Positions 61,407 to 64,000 of a DNA stretch of 64,000 nt are shown piece by piece; position 1 is the stretch's first letter; each line of letters begins with the position of its first letter. The DNA comes from Ardenticatena maritima. Lineage in GTDB: Bacteria > Chloroflexota > Anaerolineae > Ardenticatenales > Ardenticatenaceae. Under the pieces are notes generated by a model. The model was not told where the DNA came from, searched no databases, and saw only the letters and a list, made by a program, of their open reading frames with translations. The DNA is taken from positions 1 through 64,000 of the forward strand of contig NZ_LGKN01000009.1 of the NCBI RefSeq assembly GCF_001306175.1, read 5' to 3'. The position numbers were made by a program, and so were the translations under genes.

Positions 61407-64000
61407 GGTGGCAAGCCGTGTTCGATCGCCGTTGGCGTCATCTGGTTCGCCGGTTTGCTCCGGCGTTGTTTTTCTTTTTACTCCCCATGGCGCTCTTCTG
61501 GCAGGTGACACTGGGCGGGAAAAGCCTGGTTCCCTTTGACAATCTGTATCAGTTTGCCCCGTGGCATGCCTACGCCGACCAAATGGGCGTGGGATTGCCG
61601 CACAACGAATTGCTGAGCGACCTTCTGCTGGAAAATTACGCCTGGAAGCGCTATTTCCGCACCTCGTTCGAGACGCGCCAGTTGCCGCTCTGGAACCCAC
61701 ACATTTTCAGCGGCATGCCCTTCCTCGCCGATGGGCAGCATAGCATGCTCTACCCGCTTTCGGTGCTCTTCCTCATCATGCCGGTGTGGGCGGCATATGG
61801 CTGGTTTACGGTCATCACGCTGGCGCTCGCCGGGCTGAACATGTACATCTTCTTGCGTGTGCTTGGGTTGCGTCGAAGCGCCGCACTGCTGGGCGGGCTG
61901 GTCTTTCAAGGAAGCGCTTTTCTCACCATCAGCGTGGTCTTCCAGATGATTATCGCCGCGGCCACGTGGCTCCCGCTGCTGCTGGCGATGATTCACAAAC
62001 TGTTTGAAAAAGCCCGCCAGGGCATTACCGACCCCACAGCCTACATTCCCTGGGTGTTCATTGGCAGCGTCGCGGTGGGGCTTTCGGCGCTCGCCGGGCA
62101 TCCCGAAATGTTCTACTACAACGTGCTGGTGGGCGCCCTCTACGGCGTCTGGCATCTGGTCGGGTTGTGGCGCGACCAACGCAGCGCGCATCCATGGCGC
62201 ATGGTGAACCTTGTGGCGTTCTGGGGCGTCGCGCTGGCATGTGTGGGGGCGCTGTTAGGAGCGGCGCAACTTGTCCCCCTGTATGAATTGGTACGCGCCA
62301 ACTTCCGCGAAGGCAGCGCCACACTTGCCGAAGTGCGCAGTTGGGCATACCCACCCCGCCAATTGATGGCGTTCCTCATCCCCGATTTCTGGGGCAACCC
62401 TGCACGCCACCAGGTGTTCGATATTGTGGCGCGCACATGGCGCCCCATCATCACCCAAAACGTCATGGGGCAAACGCTCAACTACGTCGCCTGGACGCAA
62501 GGCTTGCCCACGTGGAAGAACTACGTCGAAGGGGCGGCGTATCTCGGCGTTTTCCCACTCCTGCTGGCAAGCCTGGGGGCGTGGTGGGGACGCCGTCGGC
62601 GCACGCCGCTTTTCTTTACCGTGCTGATTGTGGTCAGCATGCTCTTCATCTTTGGCACGCCTTTCTACGCCGTGCTCTACTACGGCTTGCCCGGCTGGAA
62701 GCAACTGCACACCCCCTTCCGCTGGGTGTACCCGTACACGGTTGCCGTCAGCGTGCTCGCGGCGTATGGCTGGCACGCTCTCTGCACCGAAAGCCAGCAC
62801 TTGCACACCGCGGCGCGCTGGCTGGGGCGGCTGGCGCTCGCGGGGGCGCTTGGCGGGCTGGCGCTGTTGGGGCTCATGCTCATGGTGCCCACGCCTTTCG
62901 TGCGGCTTGCCGAGCGCGTCATGCAGGCGAGCGAATTGACACGCGTGGCGTTCGGCGGGGACCCGGCGCTGTTGGTGAGTTATCAATGGCGCAATTTTGC
63001 CTGGTTCGGCGTCTTCCTGGCGGGAAGTGGGCTGGCGTTGCTGGCGCTGCTGCGTCGTCATCGTTTTGCTCCCCATCTCGCGCTGGCGGTGGTTTTTGCC
63101 GACCTCTTCATTGCTGCCTGGGGGTTCAATCCCGCCACCTCACCCGATTTGATTCACTTCACCCCACCTGAGATTGCCTGGCTGACCGAGCAATTCGACC
63201 CTACAACGCCCTGGCGTCTCACCTCGCTGGATGGCGAGGGACCACCCGTTTTCATCGCCAACACGCCCTGGTTCTACGGCTTGCACGACGTTCGCGGCTA
63301 CGATTCCATCATCATCAAGCATTATGTCGAGTTCATGGAGCAAGTCGAAGGGCAAGGTCAACTGCTCTACAACCGCATCTCGCCGCTCTTTTGGGAAGGC
63401 TCATTGGATAGCGCCTTGCTCGACCTGCTGAATGTGCGCTATGTGCTCACCCTGCAATCGGTGGAGCGCCCCGGTTGGCGGCTAGCCTACGAAGGCGCGG
63501 TACGCATTTACGAGAACGAAGACGTGTTGCCGCGTGCGTTCATCTTGCCGGCGGCGCAAGCCGAAGTGCGCACACATGAAGAGATCATCGCCAACTTAAA
63601 ATCGCTTGACCCGCGCCGCGAGGTGTGGCTGGAAGCGACCGACGACGCCCGCCCTGCGCTCGCTGAAACGAACGCTACGCGCATGGACGCCGTCCCCGCG
63701 TCCATCCTGCGCTACACCGAAAACGAAATCGAAATGGCAGTTGAAACCGAAGCGCCGGCGGTGCTGGTGCTCGCCGACGTGTGGTTTCCCGGCTGGCGGG
63801 CGTTCGTGCGCCCCGCGGAAGGCGGCGAAGAGCGCGAAATCCCCATCTGGCGCGCCAACGGGGCGCTGCGGGCGGTGGAAGTGCCCGCCGGGGCATGGGT
63901 GGTGCGCTGGAAATACAGCCCCAACTCGGTGAAAGTGGGCTTTTTCGGCAGTTTCCTGGGCACCGTTTTGCTGGTGCTTGCCGCAGCCTACTGGTTGTGG
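61403..64000 (+). CDS. YfhO-family membrane protein (3' end beyond window)
   Basis: The frame is open from ATG 61403 to the right edge, 866 codons. About twelve membrane segments with YfhO-type loops are visible: [78 protein letters not shown], and a late soluble part with [17 protein letters not shown] and [15 protein letters not shown]. YfhO proteins are polytopic, GT-C-like and needed for glycosylation of lipoteichoic acid or similar polymers in firmicutes. The start overlaps the GT2 stop (ATGA), fitting use of the GT2 product as donor. Confidence 0.88.
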   Translation, partial: MRWQAVFDRRWRHLVRRFAPALFFFLLPMALFWQVTLGGKSLVPFDNLYQFAPWHAYADQMGVGLPHNELLSDLLLENYAWKRYFRTSFETRQLPLWNPHIFSGMPFLADGQHSMLYPLSVLFLIMPVWAAYGWFTVITLALAGLNMYIFLRVLGLRRSAALLGGLVFQGSAFLTISVVFQMIIAAATWLPLLLAMIHKLFEKARQGITDPTAYIPWVFIGSVAVGLSALAGHPEMFYYNVLVGALYGVWHLVGLWRDQRSAHPWRMVNLVAFWGVALACVGALLGAAQLVPLYELVRANFREGSATLAEVRSWAYPPRQLMAFLIPDFWGNPARHQVFDIVARTWRPIITQNVMGQTLNYVAWTQGLPTWKNYVEGAAYLGVFPLLLASLGAWWGRRRRTPLFFTVLIVVSMLFIFGTPFYAVLYYGLPGWKQLHTPFRWVYPYTVAVSVLAAYGWHALCTESQHLHTAARWLGRLALAGALGGLALLGLMLMVPTPFVRLAERVMQASELTRVAFGGDPALLVSYQWRNFAWFGVFLAGSGLALLALLRRHRFAPHLALAVVFADLFIAAWGFNPATSPDLIHFTPPEIAWLTEQFDPTTPWRLTSLDGEGPPVFIANTPWFYGLHDVRGYDSIIIKHYVEFMEQVEGQGQLLYNRISPLFWEGSLDSALLDLLNVRYVLTLQSVERPGWRLAYEGAVRIYENEDVLPRAFILPAAQAEVRTHEEIIANLKSLDPRREVWLEATDDARPALAETNATRMDAVPASILRYTENEIEMAVETEAPAVLVLADVWFPGWRAFVRPAEGGEEREIPIWRANGALRAVEVPAGAWVVRWKYSPNSVKVGFFGSFLGTVLLVLAAAYWLW

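Overview
The window reads as a GC-rich chromosome segment of a Chloroflexota bacterium, probably of the Anaerolineae/Ardenticatenia branch. The evidence is the Chloroflexota-typical pairing of large Agl23-like and DUF2298 membrane proteins, a CIRCE-controlled hrcA-grpE-dnaK-dnaJ operon, and Pro/Thr-rich linkers in secreted proteins. The taxon is an inference; the 87 bases of 16S rRNA at the left edge could test it. Nearly every base is coding, genes run in long co-directional blocks with ATGA overlaps, and good TTGACA/TATAAT-like promoters stand in the few gaps.

Layout. 1-549: start of a 16S rRNA gene on the minus strand and its promoter region. 634-5347 (+): SNARE-associated (DedA/TVP38-like) membrane protein, DCC-family protein and an unusually long GlnE carrying two ACT-like domains. 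5344-13005 (-): tightly overlapped cassette of nucleotidyltransferase-like protein, B12-type radical SAM enzyme, methyltransferase, seven-bladed FG-GAP propeller, O-antigen ligase-like polymerase and GT4 glycosyltransferase; an HD-GYP regulator (13103-15277) lies just upstream. 15410-29579 (-): about 14 kb of giant polytopic membrane proteins of GT39/Agl23/DUF2298 type with one small cupin. 29699-30030: a broken YgiT/MqsA-type zinc-finger antitoxin gene. 30117-36609 (+): CIRCE-regulated hrcA, grpE, dnaK, dnaJ, prmA, rsmE. 36640-41591 (-): lipoprotein hydrolase, polytopic glycosyltransferase-like protein, zinc-ribbon/TPR membrane protein.

41767-57052 (-) is the most coherent system: a chitin/GlcNAc utilisation locus. 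In transcription order it encodes a ROK repressor, a ROK sugar kinase, an ABC importer (binding lipoprotein and two permeases, no ATPase), a GH3 beta-N-acetylhexosaminidase, a GH18 chitinase with two CBM5-like modules, a single polypeptide joining an AA10 lytic polysaccharide monooxygenase to two CBM5-like modules and a GH18 chitinase, NagA deacetylase, and a SIS-type enzyme that probably replaces NagB. Together they cut chitin outside the cell, import oligomers, hydrolyse them to GlcNAc, phosphorylate, deacetylate and deaminate. The binding-lipoprotein gene is interrupted by an in-frame TAG in its linker.

57161-64000: two tRNA-Ser genes with promoter and terminator, a heme-monooxygenase-like ABM protein next to a diheme cytochrome c peroxidase/MauG protein, rpsT (-), an atypical response regulator (-), and a dolichol-phosphate-mannose-synthase-like GT2 coupled to a YfhO-type membrane protein that runs off the right edge.
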